From positions 1 through 6,469 of the forward strand of contig JAQGOW010000558.1 in the NCBI GenBank assembly GCA_028293405.1: a stretch of DNA of 6,469 nt, given 5' to 3'. A program made the position numbers and the translations under genes. The notes beneath the pieces were generated by a model. The model was given only the letters and a program-made list of their open reading frames with translations. It did not search any database and had not been told where the DNA came from. Source of the stretch: Verrucomicrobiales bacterium. GTDB taxonomy: Bacteria > Verrucomicrobiota > Verrucomicrobiia > Limisphaerales > Palsa-1400. Shown in pieces: positions 5,844-6,469 of this stretch (positions within the stretch are counted from its first letter, which is position 1; each line of letters starts with the position of its first letter).

Positions 5844-6469
5844 ATGCGCGGTGCCGCTGCTTTACGCCTACTCATCACTGTGGCGGTGATGTTGGAGTTT
5901 TGTGCCTCGGCACAAAACTCCAACATCGCGCGACCGGAGTTCTGGGCTACCGATGCCCCTGTTCGTTGCATCATCGAAACGAACGGCACGGTTTACATCG
6001 GCGGTGACTTTCATTACGTCGGGTATTTCGGTGGCGGCGGTTGGACGGTTAGTTTGAGTTCCGGCGTAACTGCGGCTACACTTCCTAAAATCGATGGCCG
6101 AGTTCTCTGTGCCGTCGACGATCTTTCCGGCGGCTGGTTTGTCGGTGGTGAATTCACGCACATCGGCACCAACGCCTGTTCCTACATCGCTCACCTCTTG
6201 CCAGATGGCTCACCTGATCGAGCCTGGACGTTCGGCGCCGACGACGCTGTTAACGCGCTTCTCTTGAGCAGCAATACCTTGTATGCGGCTGGTTCATTTA
6301 CCCAAATCGGCGGCGCGGCGCATAATCGATTGGCTGCTCTTAACATCGCTGATGGTTCGGCCAAGTCTTGGTCGCCCAGTCTTGGCGTAACCGCCTACTG
6401 CATTGCGCTCGGCACCAATAACGACATCTACGTCGGTGGCGCATTCACTAACGTGAACTCGTCGATAAA
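5844..6469 (+). CDS. Secreted delta-60/propeller-repeat protein, C-terminus cut by window edge
   Basis: ATG 5844 opens a frame that stays open to the right edge (208 codons plus 2 nt). An upstream in-frame TGA at 5760 leaves this as the only ATG giving a signal peptide. The N-terminus MRGAAALRLLITVAVML ends in CASA-Q, predicting signal peptidase I cleavage after A23. The mature part shows four repeats with the core (V/A)GGxFTxIG: GGDFHYVG at 53, GGEFTHIG at 101, AGSFTQIG at 149 and GGAFTNVN at 198, a spacing of 48-49 residues. Intervening segments such as RLAALNIADGSAKSWSP match the delta-60 (DUF5122) beta-propeller pattern. Such proteins are usually large, exported and often end in a sorting or anchor domain, which is not visible here. 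The function is unknown; adhesion or binding roles are guesses. No Shine-Dalgarno sequence precedes the start. A perfect palindrome lies inside the signal-peptide codons. Confidence 0.85.
   Translation, partial: MRGAAALRLLITVAVMLEFCASAQNSNIARPEFWATDAPVRCIIETNGTVYIGGDFHYVGYFGGGGWTVSLSSGVTAATLPKIDGRVLCAVDDLSGGWFVGGEFTHIGTNACSYIAHLLPDGSPDRAWTFGADDAVNALLLSSNTLYAAGSFTQIGGAAHNRLAALNIADGSAKSWSPSLGVTAYCIALGTNNDIYVGGAFTNVNSSI
5888..5927. repeat. Perfect 40-nt palindrome (19-bp arms, 2-nt loop) inside a coding region
   Basis: GATGTTGGAGTTTTGTGCC (5888-5906) and its exact reverse complement (5909-5927) flank a TC loop. An outer G-U and G-C pair could lengthen the RNA stem to 21 bp. It covers codons 15-28 of the propeller gene and encodes the end of the signal peptide, including the ASA cleavage site. 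No T-run follows, so it is not a terminator. It may be a dispersed palindromic element inserted in frame, or an mRNA hairpin controlling translation. No second copy is present in this window. Confidence 0.9.

Noticed and set aside
5868..6194. Minus-strand open frame of 108 codons across the palindrome
   Set aside because: It is antisense to the propeller gene. It shares the string VGVLC-GTKLQH with a plus-strand shadow frame only because the palindrome reads alike on both strands.

Overview
The window looks like chromosomal DNA of a free-living bacterium of the Verrucomicrobiota or a close relative in the PVC group. The grounds are a secreted two-domain DUF1080 protein, a fast-evolving delta-60-type propeller protein, scarce Shine-Dalgarno sequences, and moderately GC-rich coding sequence. 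This placement is inferred from gene content; there is no rRNA or other phylogenetic marker.

The left third is on the minus strand. A secreted tandem DUF1080 (3-keto-disaccharide hydrolase-type) protein starts at 1152 and runs off the left edge. It lies 58 bp downstream of a LysR-family regulator (1211-2083) in the same orientation. Between the regulator and the first rightward gene are 73 bp holding a LysR-type T-N11-A dyad.

The middle and right are on the plus strand. A small four-helix membrane protein (2157-2639, GTG start) overlaps by ATGA a B12-binding-domain radical SAM enzyme (2636-3994). After about 100 bp, which contain a small inverted repeat and a clear ribosome binding site, comes a full-length AarF/UbiB-family kinase-like protein (4095-5750). 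A probable intrinsic terminator follows it. The last gene (5844 to the right edge) is the N-terminal part of a secreted protein with four visible delta-60/propeller-like repeats.

The membrane protein, radical SAM enzyme and UbiB-like protein fit a membrane-lipid or isoprenoid/quinone-related locus, possibly under the divergent LysR regulator, but no substrate can be read from the sequence. The most striking unexplained feature is a perfect 40-nt palindrome (19-bp arms, 2-nt loop) at 5888-5927. It lies in frame inside the signal-peptide region of the last gene and encodes the predicted signal peptidase site. It may be an inserted palindromic element or a strong early-coding mRNA hairpin.
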